From Candidatus Altimarinota bacterium (GTDB lineage: Bacteria > Patescibacteriota > Gracilibacteria > BD1-5 > UBA2023): 55,832 nt of DNA. Under the pieces are notes generated by a model. It searched no databases, was not told the origin of the DNA, and saw only the letters and a program-made list of their open reading frames with translations. Positions within the stretch are counted from its first letter, which is position 1; every line of letters starts with the position of its first letter. A program made the position numbers and the translations under genes. Positions 29,307-38,341 of the stretch are shown here, piece after piece. Where the stretch lies: contig JAQTWX010000005.1 in NCBI GenBank assembly GCA_028689065.1, positions 1 through 55,832 on the forward strand, read 5' to 3'.

Positions 29307-29921
29307 ATGTATATGAAAACTATCGAACAAGGAAGACAGGCGGTTATCGTCGTAGATTATCAGAATGATTTCGGAAAACCAGGAGCTCCCCTCTATGTAA
29401 AAGGAGGAGAAACTCTTTCCCCACTCATTAACAGTCTTATGAGAAACGTAAAAACACAATCTGGACTCGTTATCGCGACTCGAGATTGGCACCCAGACAA
29501 GAGTGTTCACTTCGATGCTTGGCCACGTCACTGTATAGCAGACACTGAAGGTGCTGACTATGTTGAAGGATTCGACCGAAGTTTGGTCGATGTCGAGATA
29601 TTCAAGGGGTACAAGAACAGTGATGACGGATATTCTGGATTCGAAGGAGTGACAAAACTTCTTGGAAATCCAGACGATGGATTTGGTGTGGCACCGGGAG
29701 CAAAAACTCTCCATGAAGTGCTCATCGAAAATAACGTTAAAATCGTGAAAATCGTCGGACTTGCCACTGATTTCTGTGTGAAGGCAACAGTGCTCAATGC
29801 AGTAAAGGACTTTCAGACTATCGTCTATGAAGAAGGAATCCGAGCCGTTGATCTCAAAGAATGAGATGGTGAACGATCCATACGGGAGATGTTATTAAAC
29901 GGAGCAAAAATGGTATCTTAA
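29307..29921 (+). CDS. pncA: Nicotinamidase (PncA)
   Basis: PncA hydrolyses nicotinamide to nicotinate and ammonia, feeding PncB. In the 204-aa product the isochorismatase-fold catalytic triad is visible: Asp17 (VVDYQNDF), Lys100 (EIFKGY) and Cys157 (ATDFCVKA). Metal-binding residues lie around RDWHPDKSVHF (residues 59-69). One TGA (29862-29864) is read as Gly, and the last 18 residues end at TAA. ATG 29313 is an alternative start two codons in. It is the next gene after pncB, behind a weak predicted NrtR site. Confidence 0.93.
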
Positions 29922-29985
29922 AACTATATAACCGAGCAATAATATTTCCTTTATATCATTCAAAAAAATCATCACAGATTTATAT

Positions 29986-30023
29986 TTGACTAAATAATAT
30001 ATTTAGCTATAAATATATTATTT
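29986..30023 (+). promoter_or_regulatory. Promoter with overlapping 14-bp inverted repeat (CoaD-CoaE-HD gene)
   Basis: TTGACT (29986-29991) and TATAAA (30008-30013) have 16-bp spacing. The arms AAATAATATATTTA (29992-30005) and TAAATATATTATTT (30010-30023) form a perfect inverted repeat across the -10. It differs from the TAAGTGTA sites, so another regulator or a DNA-shape effect may act here. Confidence 0.5.
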
Positions 30024-30044
30024 CACTCATTAAATTTAGGAACT

Positions 30045-31853
30045 ATGAATACTTTTTCTAAGCTTCTCGCGGTTTCCTGAGATCCTTGGACACATGGTCA
30101 TGATGATGTTCGTAAACGAGCAGGTCCAGGAACCCTTGTCGGGATTGCTAATAATCCAAAGAAAACCTATTCGTTTGCTATGTGGGAACGACTTCGTCTC
30201 GCACAGCACGCCATGAGAGATATATATCCGTCCCATATCAAGATTATCTCTGGATCTGGAGCGCTCTATATGAAAGAGAATCGTATTCCAACGCTGGTGC
30301 GTGGTTGTCGAAACTTTATCGATGCCGCCGAAGAAACAACACTTCGATTTTTCTACAAGAGTGAATTTCCCGAAGTAACATTCGAAACTATAGATGCAGA
30401 GCCGAATTCCCGAGTAGCAGAGATTAGTTCTTCGGGAGTGAAAGATGTGCTCAGAGTCGGACATAATATATCTGGATTCGTAACCTCCCGAGTCAAGCAA
30501 GCCCTTGAATCTCGTATCATTCGTCAGTACCCTGTGGCGATAACTGGAGAAATGGGTTCTGGAAAATCCTATATCGCACGCGAGATAAAAAAGATAAGCG
30601 ATTCCTATGGTGTATCCTGTATCCATATCGATATGGATACTATCGCACATGATATCTATAGTACATTCAACGAACCTATCTATCAGGAATGCCGTCAAAA
30701 ACTCGTCGAAGCCTTTTGAGCGAGCATTCGATTATCTGACGGATATATCGATCGAACGAAACTTGCAGAGATATTTAGAAAGGATGTAACTGGTGAGAAA
30801 AAAGCTCAACTCAATAGTATTATGAGGGAACCAGTTCTCCATCGGTACACGAAGATGACTCTCTGAAAAGAAGGTATTATCATCGTCGACAATGCTCTCT
30901 TGGCGGAATTTGAACTCGGGTATTTAGCAAATCATCATAGTCTCGTTGTAACTGCAGACCCAAAGACTCGTATGAGTCGGGTGAAAGCACGATATAAAGA
31001 AAGAGGAAGAAATATATCCACGTCTGCTGTTGAGAAAATGTTTACATCACAAATGGATACTAGTCAGAAAAAATCAATACTCGGACATACTATAGAAAAG
31101 GAAAATAACGGAAGTATTACAGAAATAGACAATAGTAAAAATACTTCTATCGACGCTCGAAAAACATTTTTTGGTATGCTCCGAAATATCGATATATCAG
31201 GAGAACTCCGTACTGGGATTATCTTCCATCTTTTGGGAGTGAGCGGATTTGAACGAGAACAGTGTGTAACAACTCTCAAAAGAAAACATGAAGAATCTCA
31301 TAGAAGGTATCATACCTGGGAACATATCATTGAGATGCTCGATTTTCTCTTCGAACATGCGGCAGCGACAAACATGTCCGATGATGAAATCGCAACTCTT
31401 GGTGGTGCTATACTTTTTCATGACAGTGTTTATAGTATCGATCCAGTATACTATCGAGATAACGAGGTACGTAGTGCAAATTTCGCAAAAGAATTCTTGG
31501 AGAAACACCTTGTAAAAAAGAATTTTGTCGATGCTATATATCAACTTATCTACTCAACCGCTCATGGAAATGGAGTATTTACCGAAAATGATCCGCTCGC
31601 ACTCCTTCTTCGTGATTCTGATCTTGCAATACTCGGTGCTACCAAAGAACGATATCAACTCTATGTAACCGATATTATGGATGAACTCGGAATCGGTACA
31701 AGTAAAGAAAATCAAGCAAAACGAATCAAGCTTCTTACAAAATTTCGGAGAGATAAAAAACTCTATAAAACGGAGATAGGAAATGAGAAATTCGCTGAAA
31801 ATGCACAAAAGAATCTAAGTTGGGAGATACAGAGATTAAAAAGAACACAATAA
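30045..31853 (+). CDS. CoaD-CoaE-HD fusion: phosphopantetheine adenylyltransferase, dephospho-CoA kinase and HD-domain protein
   Basis: This is a single 602-aa frame, reading TGA at 30078, 30717 and 30864 as Gly and ending in TAA. Residues 1 to about 160 look like CoaD: VSGDPWTHGH has the T-x-G-H nucleotidyltransferase motif at 16-19, and PTLVRG and EISSSGVKDVLR follow at the CoaD positions. Residues about 162-370 look like CoaE: P-loop GEMGSGKS at 168-175, HIDMDTIAHD, and QMDTSQKK near the end. Residues about 385-602 form an HD-superfamily hydrolase: KRKHEESHRRYHTWEH (His423, His427) and LFHDS (His459, Asp460). The first two parts would catalyse the last two CoA steps. The HD substrate is unknown. 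The gene lies between pncA and nadE. Confidence 0.85.
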
Positions 31854-31895
31854 AATAAGAACTTCTTCTACTCTTCTTTTTCTTTTATTTTCTAG

Positions 31896-31916
31896 TAAGT
31901 GTAAAATTTACACAAA
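31896..31916 (+). promoter_or_regulatory. Predicted NrtR operator 4 (nadE, upstream)
   Basis: TAAGTGTA-N5-TACACAAA, upstream of the nadE -35 (TTGACT 31922-31927). Confidence 0.6.
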
Positions 31917-31945
31917 TAAATTTGACTTTAAAATGAATCGGAATA

Positions 31946-31966
31946 TAAGTGTATATATAACACTTA
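31946..31966 (+). promoter_or_regulatory. Predicted NrtR operator 5 (nadE, overlapping -10)
   Basis: TAAGTGTA-N5-AACACTTA overlaps the -10 (TATAAG 31944-31949) and the expected start of transcription, 12 bp before the nadE ATG. With operator 4 it flanks the promoter, a classic repression geometry. Confidence 0.7.
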
Positions 31967-31978
31967 ATAAAAAATACT

Positions 31979-33847
31979 ATGATTACTCTCTCTCAAACAA
32001 ACATCGTCGCCGGGCGACCGGATATCAATACTCGAAACTTGATTCGTGATATCTGTATCGCAGAGGATAAGGGTTCTGATCTTCATGTTGCAACCGAGCT
32101 TGCAATCTCTGGATACATGATCGGGGATGAATGGGAAAATGAAGCATTTGTTCGCGAATGTGAAGATATGAACCAGGAAATCATCAATGCCACAAGGGAT
32201 TCAGTAATGTCCGTTATCTGGGGAAATATCCTCAGTGACCCTGTGAAAGTCAATGAGGATGGTCGTATCCGAAAGTACAACGCAGCATTTGTCGCTCGAA
32301 ATGGAGTCCTCATCCCGAACAAAGCACTCGGTGATGGTGCATTCGCTCTCAAGACCAATATGCCGAAATACCGATACTTTGACGATGAGCGACACATAAC
32401 CTCTCTCAAAGATCTTGCTTTTGAAGAGGGTGCGAGCATCGATACTATTGACCAGTATTACCGTGTAATCGATATGACAATTGATGGAGTGAAACGAAAT
32501 GTAGGGGTGATTATCTGTGAAGATATGTGGGATGATGATTATGTAATCAAAGTAGTTGACATACTCAAGAAGAAGGGTGTTAATATAATCGTAAATCTCT
32601 CCGCTTCACCCTTCGGAATCGGAAAACAAGGAAAACGTGACCGACTCCTCGCGAGACAGAGCAAAGGTATTGATATTGTCTACACGAATCGAGTCGGAGC
32701 TGAGAATAACAGTAAAAATGAATACGTCTACGACGGAGCGAGTGTCGTATTTCGCGACGGAAAAAAGATATTTCAGGTACCATCGTTTCAGGAAGGAGTA
32801 TTTGAGGTTCAGGAAAAAAAGATAAAAAACGAAGAAAAGGAGATGAGGAAAATCGAAAATGCTCTCATCTACGGAATACGTGAATATATGAGAAGTTCCG
32901 GACAAAAAAAGCTCGTCATCGGGCTCTCTGGAGGAATCGATTCCGCTCTCGTGGCAGCACTCGCGGTCCAAGCAATCGGTGCTGAAAATGTCATCACGGT
33001 CAATATGCCATCGGTGTATAACTCCGATATGACCAAAGACTTAGCGAGGGATCTCGCGAGGGAACTTGGAATCGAGTACCATGTCGTTCCGATTCAGGAA
33101 AGTGTTGATTTTACCAAGGCTCAGATTGGCGATATTCTCGGAATCAAAGTCGAGGGGCTTATGGAGGAAAATATCCAAGCTCGAGATCGTGGTTCGAGAG
33201 TTCTCATGGCAATTGCTGCACAATCTGGATGTATCATGACCAATAACGGAAATAAGCTCGAGATAGCAACCGGATTCGCAAGCATCGCAGGAGACCTCAA
33301 TGGAGCCATCGCACCGATTGCAGACCTCTACAAGACTCAGATTTTTGCACTTTCAAGAATGATGAGCCAGAAATACAGTATCCCGACTCTCGCGAAAATC
33401 TGTGATATTCCGCCATCTGCCGAGCTTTCAAAAGATCAAGCAATCGAGGAAGGAAAAGGAGATCCGTTCTTCTTCGAGTACCACGACCGGCTCATGTACC
33501 AGTTCCTCGAGATGCGTCGAGATCCAGCTCAAATCCTCACCTCCTATCAGGATGGGAAACTCGAAGAACTCCTCAACTCATGGACGTACGATGTTGGAAC
33601 AGAATATGCTCTCAAGAAGCCGATTATCGGAGCAGACGGATATTTCCCAACCATCGGAGCTTGGGTTGCCGATGTCGAACGCATCTGGAAACTCTTCCGC
33701 GGAGCATCGACTATCAAAGGAAAATACATACCAACCATCATCTCCCTGAGTCGTCGAGCCCTCGGGTACGATCTCAGACGAAGCGAGATGAGTCCGTACT
33801 TTTTGAAGAAGTATGAGGAAAAGAAAGGGGAATTGCTTGAAAAATAA
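31979..33847 (+). CDS. nadE: Glutamine-dependent NAD+ synthetase
   Basis: NadE amidates nicotinate adenine dinucleotide to NAD using glutamine and ATP. In the 622-aa product the N-terminal nitrilase-type glutaminase domain shows Glu40 (VATELAISGY), Lys115 (IPNKALG) and Cys180 (VIICEDMW). The C-terminal ATP-pyrophosphatase domain starts near residue 290 with the PP-loop SGGIDS at 317-322. The length and domain order are those of glutamine-using NadE, so ammonia need not be free. There are no TGA codons. The two predicted NrtR operators at its promoter make it the clearest regulated gene of the region. Confidence 0.96.
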   Translation: MITLSQTNIVAGRPDINTRNLIRDICIAEDKGSDLHVATELAISGYMIGDEWENEAFVRECEDMNQEIINATRDSVMSVIWGNILSDPVKVNEDGRIRKYNAAFVARNGVLIPNKALGDGAFALKTNMPKYRYFDDERHITSLKDLAFEEGASIDTIDQYYRVIDMTIDGVKRNVGVIICEDMWDDDYVIKVVDILKKKGVNIIVNLSASPFGIGKQGKRDRLLARQSKGIDIVYTNRVGAENNSKNEYVYDGASVVFRDGKKIFQVPSFQEGVFEVQEKKIKNEEKEMRKIENALIYGIREYMRSSGQKKLVIGLSGGIDSALVAALAVQAIGAENVITVNMPSVYNSDMTKDLARDLARELGIEYHVVPIQESVDFTKAQIGDILGIKVEGLMEENIQARDRGSRVLMAIAAQSGCIMTNNGNKLEIATGFASIAGDLNGAIAPIADLYKTQIFALSRMMSQKYSIPTLAKICDIPPSAELSKDQAIEEGKGDPFFFEYHDRLMYQFLEMRRDPAQILTSYQDGKLEELLNSWTYDVGTEYALKKPIIGADGYFPTIGAWVADVERIWKLFRGASTIKGKYIPTIISLSRRALGYDLRRSEMSPYFLKKYEEKKGELLEK

Positions 33848-33869
33848 AAAACACCTCCGAAGAGGTGTT
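33842..33869 (-). terminator. Terminator of the minus-strand small membrane gene
   Basis: AACACCTC and GAGGTGTT enclose CGAA; on the minus strand this is followed by a long T run. It also sits at the end of nadE on the plus strand, but lacks a T tract there. Confidence 0.7.
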
Positions 33870-34185
33870 AAAAAATACGAAGTTTTGCAATCCATTTAAT
33901 ATCGTATTTCCATGGAAAATATATGAATGGGGATGTAGAAATGGGCCATAAAATGACTTGAATCCATTTACAATTTTCTCGATTTTTGAGGAATAATTCA
34001 TATAACATCCAACCCGTTGTAATATATGCGATAAAAATAATCAAATGCCTTATTGGTATAGACATATATATCTGAGTTTTGGATATATAGGAAGAAATTC
34101 CACCTACAAGAAGAATCCAGAACAAACCACATATCAAATGAAGGAAAAATGCTTTGAAACCCTTATGTGACCATATATTATTCAT
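33868..34185 (-). CDS. Small membrane protein, 105 aa
   Basis: The frame goes from ATG 34185 to TAA 33868-33870. AGGAGG lies 6 nt before the ATG, a strong ribosome-binding site. Two to three hydrophobic segments are visible (FFLHLICGLFWILLVGGI, LIIFIAYITTGWMLY and possibly the C-terminal WPISTSPFIYF). Charged residues suit a small integral membrane protein. It lies opposite in strand to the NAD genes, between nadE and nadD, so it splits that run. No family is recognised. Confidence 0.7.
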   Translation of the reverse strand: MNNIWSHKGFKAFFLHLICGLFWILLVGGISSYISKTQIYMSIPIRHLIIFIAYITTGWMLYELFLKNRENCKWIQVILWPISTSPFIYFPWKYDIKWIAKLRIF

Positions 34186-34340
34186 TATTGCCTCCTAAAA
34201 TTAGGAATTTCATTTTAGAAATCACATCTTATTGGCATGTGAAATACTAAATATTTATATCTGTAAAAATATATTTGTCAAAAGTAAAATCCCTAGGAAG
34301 AAAGAATTGTGCAATCTTATATTTCTCAACTATAAAAACT

Positions 34341-34919
34341 ATGAAAACTCTTATCTATGGCGGGGCATTCGACCCTCCACATTTGGCACATGAACATATC
34401 GTCCGAAGTATCGCGGAGCAGTACCAACCTGAGAGAATCCTCATTATTCCGAGCGGTCAACGTTCTGATAAATCGTACAAAGTAGCATTGGAACATCGAG
34501 TGCAGATACTTTCCATATTCGCTGAGGATCTCGCAGATATCGGTGCAGAATTAGTCGATGATTTCATGGTCGGACGTGTCACTGACGGTACAACTCTCGG
34601 AGTAGATCGAGTTATGCAAGAACGATATGGACATTCTCCGACTCAGGTATTTGGAACAGATGTTATCCCAAATATGAAGCTCTGGGATCCGAGCGGACGG
34701 GTAGAGCGAGAAATTCCAAAGATTTTCGTATGTCGCTCCGGTGCTCCTACTCCTGATTTCTCTCGTGTAGACAACCATCACATCATCACTCCAGAACTTC
34801 CTTCGGATATTAGAGCACTCTCCAGTACTGAAATCCGTGAAAATGTAAAAAAGAATGTGTTCCACGGACTCGCTCCGAGAATTGCGGAGTATATTCAAAA
34901 AAACAGACTTTATCGTTAA
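34341..34919 (+). CDS. nadD: Nicotinate-nucleotide adenylyltransferase (NadD)
   Basis: NadD adenylates nicotinate mononucleotide to nicotinate adenine dinucleotide, between PncB and NadE. The 192-aa product starts MKTLIYGGAFDPPHLAHEH, with the GGxFDPxHxxH nucleotidyltransferase signature. VFGTDVIPNMKLW and the ISSTxIR-like ALSSTEIREN near the C-terminus complete the family pattern. ATG 34341 is chosen because the conserved first strand begins there; the open frame upstream looks non-coding. The next gene starts 12 nt downstream. There are no TGA codons. Confidence 0.94.
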   Translation: MKTLIYGGAFDPPHLAHEHIVRSIAEQYQPERILIIPSGQRSDKSYKVALEHRVQILSIFAEDLADIGAELVDDFMVGRVTDGTTLGVDRVMQERYGHSPTQVFGTDVIPNMKLWDPSGRVEREIPKIFVCRSGAPTPDFSRVDNHHIITPELPSDIRALSSTEIRENVKKNVFHGLAPRIAEYIQKNRLYR

Positions 34920-34931
34920 TCGGATACGCAT

Positions 34932-35549
34932 ATGAAAAATACAGCAACATGGCAACAAACCATTGAAAGGATACCGGATATCCCAGTTCCAAGAATTATT
35001 GATTCAAAACCGCTTAACAAAGGGAAATTCTTAGAACTTTCTGAAAAGATCATAGAGTATCCAAATGGAATGACTCGTCACTATGAGGGAACTTCTCGGA
35101 TAGAGACGAAAGAAATCATTTCTGTTCTCGCAAAAACCCGAGAGGATGTATTAATACTTATCGCAGAATATCGTCCACTCATCGCTCCATATTGGAATAT
35201 CTCTCTGCCTGCAGGCTTGGTCGATCCTGGATATAACCGAGAAGAAACCTGTCGAAAAGAACTGTTGGAAGAGACAGGATATATGGGTGAACAAACGCAA
35301 TTTCTTATAAATACCGCACCGAGTCCAGGAGGAAGCAATGAAATTATCTCTCAATATTATATGCCCGATGTAGTTCCGAGCCCAGAGTGACAAAAACTTG
35401 AACCATCCGAAATAATTGAAGTTCTCAAAGTTCCCATGAATGAAGTCGATATGCTTATAAAAAAAGTTATGAATCTTACTGAACTTTTTGTAATCGACGC
35501 AAAAATTGCACAGGCAATGAATTATGCGAGATTGCGAGATTATATTTAA
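34932..35549 (+). CDS. Nudix hydrolase, ADP-ribose pyrophosphatase type
   Basis: The probable reaction is hydrolysis of ADP-ribose to AMP and ribose 5-phosphate. The 205-aa product has a Nudix box at about residues 95-117 (AGLVDPGY, then REETCRKELLEETGY), containing the REx2EE core as KELLEETG. SPGGSNE after the box is typical of ADP-ribose pyrophosphatases. One TGA (35388-35390) is read as Gly; the following helix ends at TAA. Lying between nadD and the NrtR-like gene, it could tune the ADP-ribose pool that NrtR proteins sense. The substrate is inferred from the family and context. Confidence 0.85.
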
Positions 35550-35622
35550 GACTCTCTAAAAAAAGCTTTTGCTTTTTCTTCTCTCTTTCGTACAATGACG
35601 ATTGTATTTCTTACACTTTCCT

Positions 35623-36330
35623 ATGCCAACAGAAAACCCTCAAAAAGAATTCACGAAGAATATCTGGGAACTTTCCATTCCTGTTCTTGCTCTCGATGTA
35701 GTGATATTCACTATCTATAAAGGAGAACTCTGCATCGTAACCATCAATACTACTCCCGGTGTGACAAATGATCATCTGATGCGACTCCCTGGAGGGATTC
35801 TCCGATCGGGAGAATGACTCGATGTAGCATTCGACCGTATACTTCTCACTAAGACCGGACTTTCGAATATCTATAAGGAGCAACTTATTACTATCGGAAC
35901 TCCTGAACGTGACTCTCGTGGACATGTTGTATCTATCGTATATTATGCTCTTGTTGACTCTCAGATACTTCTTGCCTCTCTTGATCTGACTCGTGCCCAT
36001 CTTGTCTCTATCGGAGATGTGCTTTCTTCGGATATTATGGCCTATGATCATGCAGATATAGTCAAATATGCCCGACAGCGTCTTGAATGGAAGATGGAAT
36101 ATACGAATATATCCCAGAATATTCTCCCTGCTCGTTTTACTCTTTCCCGTCTTCAGGAGGTGTACGAGATTATCTTCGGACACGCTTTCGATAAACGAAA
36201 TTTTCGGAAGAAATTCCTCTCCACCGGGATGCTCCACGAAACCGACGAACTCGATCGAGAAAGTTCAAATCGTCCTGCGAAGCTCTATGAATTTTCGGAT
36301 AAGGAGTTGAAAATTACCCAGTTACTGTAA
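35623..36330 (+). CDS. nrtR: NrtR-type transcriptional regulator (Nudix plus winged helix)
   Basis: NrtR represses NAD genes and is released by ADP-ribose or related NAD metabolites. In the 235-aa product residues 1 to about 145 form a Nudix-like domain (LALDVVIFTIYKGEL, LPGGILRSGEG) whose Nudix box is degenerate (no intact REx2EE), as expected for sensors. Residues about 150-235 form the characteristic winged-helix C-terminus (FTLSRLQEVYEIIFG, then KRNFRKKFLSTGML). The TGA at 35815-35817 supplies the Gly just after the GGILRSGE segment. A TACACTT half-site lies at about 35612-35618 before the ATG, hinting at autoregulation. Confidence 0.9.
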
Positions 36331-36342
36331 ATATAATAAAAC

Positions 36343-36407
36343 AAAAAACTACCCCGACTTTTGTTGGAGTAGCCTTTGGATTTATCTGGTGCCCGGAAGA
36401 GGACTTG
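36343..36407 (-). repeat. Duplicated 3' end of tRNA-Leu with its terminator
   Basis: These 65 bp match 36540-36604 with three mismatches. They include the terminator stem and the last 20 or so bases of tRNA-Leu, up to GGACTTG. The rest of the tRNA is missing. A reversed fragment (TTCAAGTCCTCTT) occurs near 36504-36516. This pattern is expected of an integration or deletion scar at a tRNA 3' end. Confidence 0.75.
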
Positions 36408-36446
36408 TTTTTCTTTTATTGCATTCCAGAAAAACTCCTTGCGACG

Positions 36447-36472
36447 AAAAGCCAGCTTCAACTGGCTTTTTT
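36447..36472. terminator. Rho-independent terminator
   Basis: AAAAGCCAG and CTGGCTTTT flank a 6-nt loop, with a T run on the plus strand. It probably ends the nrtR transcript. Confidence 0.75.
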
Positions 36473-36535
36473 CCTGACTCGTTCCTCATCAGTGTCGCTA
36501 CGGCTTCAAGTCCTCTTATTTAATCGTAAGATAAA

Positions 36536-36570
36536 CTAAAAAAAACTACCCCAACTTTTGTTGGAGTAGT
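36536..36570 (-). terminator. Terminator of tRNA-Leu
   Basis: On the minus strand an 11-bp stem (ACTACTCCAAC with GTTGGGGTAGT, including a G-T pair) and a 4-nt loop precede a T run just after the tRNA. Confidence 0.85.
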
Positions 36571-36583
36571 TTTTGGATTTATC

Positions 36584-36667
36584 TGGTGCCCGGAAGAGGA
36601 CTTGAACCTCCACACCTTTCGGCATACGCACCTCAAGCGTACGTGTCTACCATTCCACCATCCGGGC
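36584..36667 (-). tRNA. tRNA-Leu (anticodon GAG)
   Basis: 84 nt including an encoded CCA. The acceptor GCCCGGA pairs with TCCGGGC. The anticodon stem TACGC/GCGTA holds loop TTGAGGT, giving GAG. The T arm AGGTTCAAGTCCT is intact, and a long variable arm (class II) fits leucine. Confidence 0.93.
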
Positions 36668-36724
36668 AGGATGTAAAATTTTCTTCTCTTTGAGGTCTTA
36701 CTAAGAAACATGGTACACTAGAAC

Positions 36725-36823
36725 AGGAGTCGTTCTTCAGTCGCCAGAGACGGCTACGGGTCAGAAGACAAATCATTGTCTTCTTAAAATCGTTTCACGA
36801 TTTTACCCTCCTATTCGACTCCT
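36725..36823. other. 99-nt cloverleaf-like structured element between two tRNAs
   Basis: The closing stem AGGAGTCG (36725-36732) / CGACTCCT (36816-36823) is perfect. Inside are a short GCC/GGC hairpin, then a GGGT/ACCC stem enclosing two strong hairpins. These are AGAAGACAA/TTGTCTTCT (9 bp) and TAAAATCG/CGATTTTA (8 bp). It lacks tRNA T-loop and D-loop signatures on either strand. It is probably transcribed on the minus strand between tRNA-Arg and tRNA-Leu. The function is unknown. Confidence 0.5.
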
Positions 36824-36882
36824 ACAGGTGATGTAGAAATCAAGTTCAGATGAGAATTTCTCGTACAATGTACAAATTATTA

Positions 36883-36959
36883 TGGTGCACTCAGTAGGAG
36901 TCGAACCTACAACCAACGGCTTCGAAGACCGCTACTCTATCCAGTTGAGCTATGAGTGC
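36883..36959 (-). tRNA. tRNA-Arg (anticodon UCG)
   Basis: 77 nt including an encoded CCA. The acceptor GCACTCA pairs with TGAGTGC. The anticodon loop CTTCGAA gives UCG. The T arm TAGGTTCGACTCCTA is intact. Confidence 0.92.
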
Positions 36960-37033
36960 AAATCATTCTCTTTCCAGAGAAAGCCGATGCAGTATATGGA
37001 AAAAACTCCTAAATGCAAAATTTTTTTAAATAT

Positions 37034-38185
37034 TTATTCATTCTTCTCTCATACAACTGACGAAGAAGATAAATCCTTTCTAAAAAAAGAAAGAATATTC
37101 ATTATTTTAGTGCTCACAGAAATAGATGAAAAAGCCGACATATCCCTTTCTATTTTGTTTAAAAGAGGATTTGAGAAAACTTTCTTCAAAGCTTCCTGCA
37201 TCTCTATAATACTCATCGGACGAAAAAATACCGCATCATCTTTTTTGAGAAAAGATGTAATACTTGGAAGTGAGGAGACTATAAGAGGGGTGTTATGTAC
37301 AAGGGGTGTCAAAAGAGATTCTTCCGATCATTCATACAAAGATGGAAGAGCATAGAGAGATGCACCCTGATAAAGTAACTCCATTTTTTCCTCATCTATT
37401 ATATTATAGATATGCACTCGCCCCTGAAGTTCGAGTTGTATTAGTGTAGAACGTATCTCATGATAGGAAGGATCTTCTTTTCAAACAAGGACAAGATCGA
37501 TGGATTCTTTGATATCTTTCAAAAAGAGATGGTATGCCTGAAGAAATCTTGGTATGTTTTTATGTTCTGTTAAATGTCCTACTGAAAGAATATATTTTTC
37601 TCCAATTCCTTCTTTTGTGAGAAATTTCTGAATTTCATTTTGTTCAAATATTTTTCATTTTTCCATCCCTAAATACATAGGTGGGATAATATGGATGTTT
37701 TCTTCATGAACATCAAATATTTCAATGATATCTCGTTTCAGTATCTCACTCAGTACAATAATCGCATGAGCTTTTTTTATACTATTCCGTAAAAGAAAAT
37801 TATTCCAATAACGCAATAATGTTCATCCTGAGTACTTTCTTGGATAGAAATATGGTACAAGATCTGGGAGAAGAACGATGGTTTTTCCTCGATAAAATAA
37901 TGGAATATTGGGATGTGAGAAAAATACAACATCAAGTTTTTCTTTGGAAAGCTCGTACAAGAAGCATATCTGCTCACACACACTTCCTGTTTGCGTAGAA
38001 GTTTTAATAATGTGGAAACGGGAAGATTTCGGAATAGTACACTCCCCTGCTTCTCGATCATGAAAAAAAAGCACATATTCATTTTCGTCTTCATTTTCCA
38101 TGAGATATGAGACAAAATGTTCCATGTATTTTCCTATATATCCGTGTAATGAGCCATAAGTGCGACAGTCTATTCCGATACGCAT
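37034..38185 (-). CDS. Glycosyltransferase family 4 (GT-B) protein
   Basis: The protein probably transfers a sugar from a nucleotide donor to an envelope glycan. The 383-aa product is read from ATG 38185 to TAA 37034-37036 through several TGA codons (37823, 37653, 37480, 37327 and 37049 by plus-strand position). The N-terminal half starts MRIGIDCRTYG. The C-terminal donor domain contains KYILSVGHLTEHKNIPRFLQA, VLVGKEDPSY and the E-x7-E type ALPSLYEGSEESLLTPL. The TGA Gly in YEG-S occupies a family-conserved Gly. Further envelope glycan genes lie at 50-54 kb. The acceptor is unknown. Confidence 0.85.
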
Positions 38186-38341
38186 ACAATAATAAAGAAG
38201 GGGGAAAGTGTAAAATATTAAAAGTATAATATCTATTTTTTTGTATTTACAAAATTGATTCTCCTCAGACCAACTTATAAAAGAAAAACTCGCATTTTTC
38301 TTAATTACCCATATACTTCCAAGCATATTTATCAAAAAACT

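Noticed and set aside
36725-36823. Third tRNA gene in the tRNA cluster
   Set aside because: The cloverleaf-like shape lacks T-loop and D-loop signatures and a 7-nt anticodon loop on either strand.
38255-38341. 29-residue N-terminal extension of RNase R
   Set aside because: The extension lies in AT-rich leader sequence; the family-like OB domain begins right after ATG 38342.
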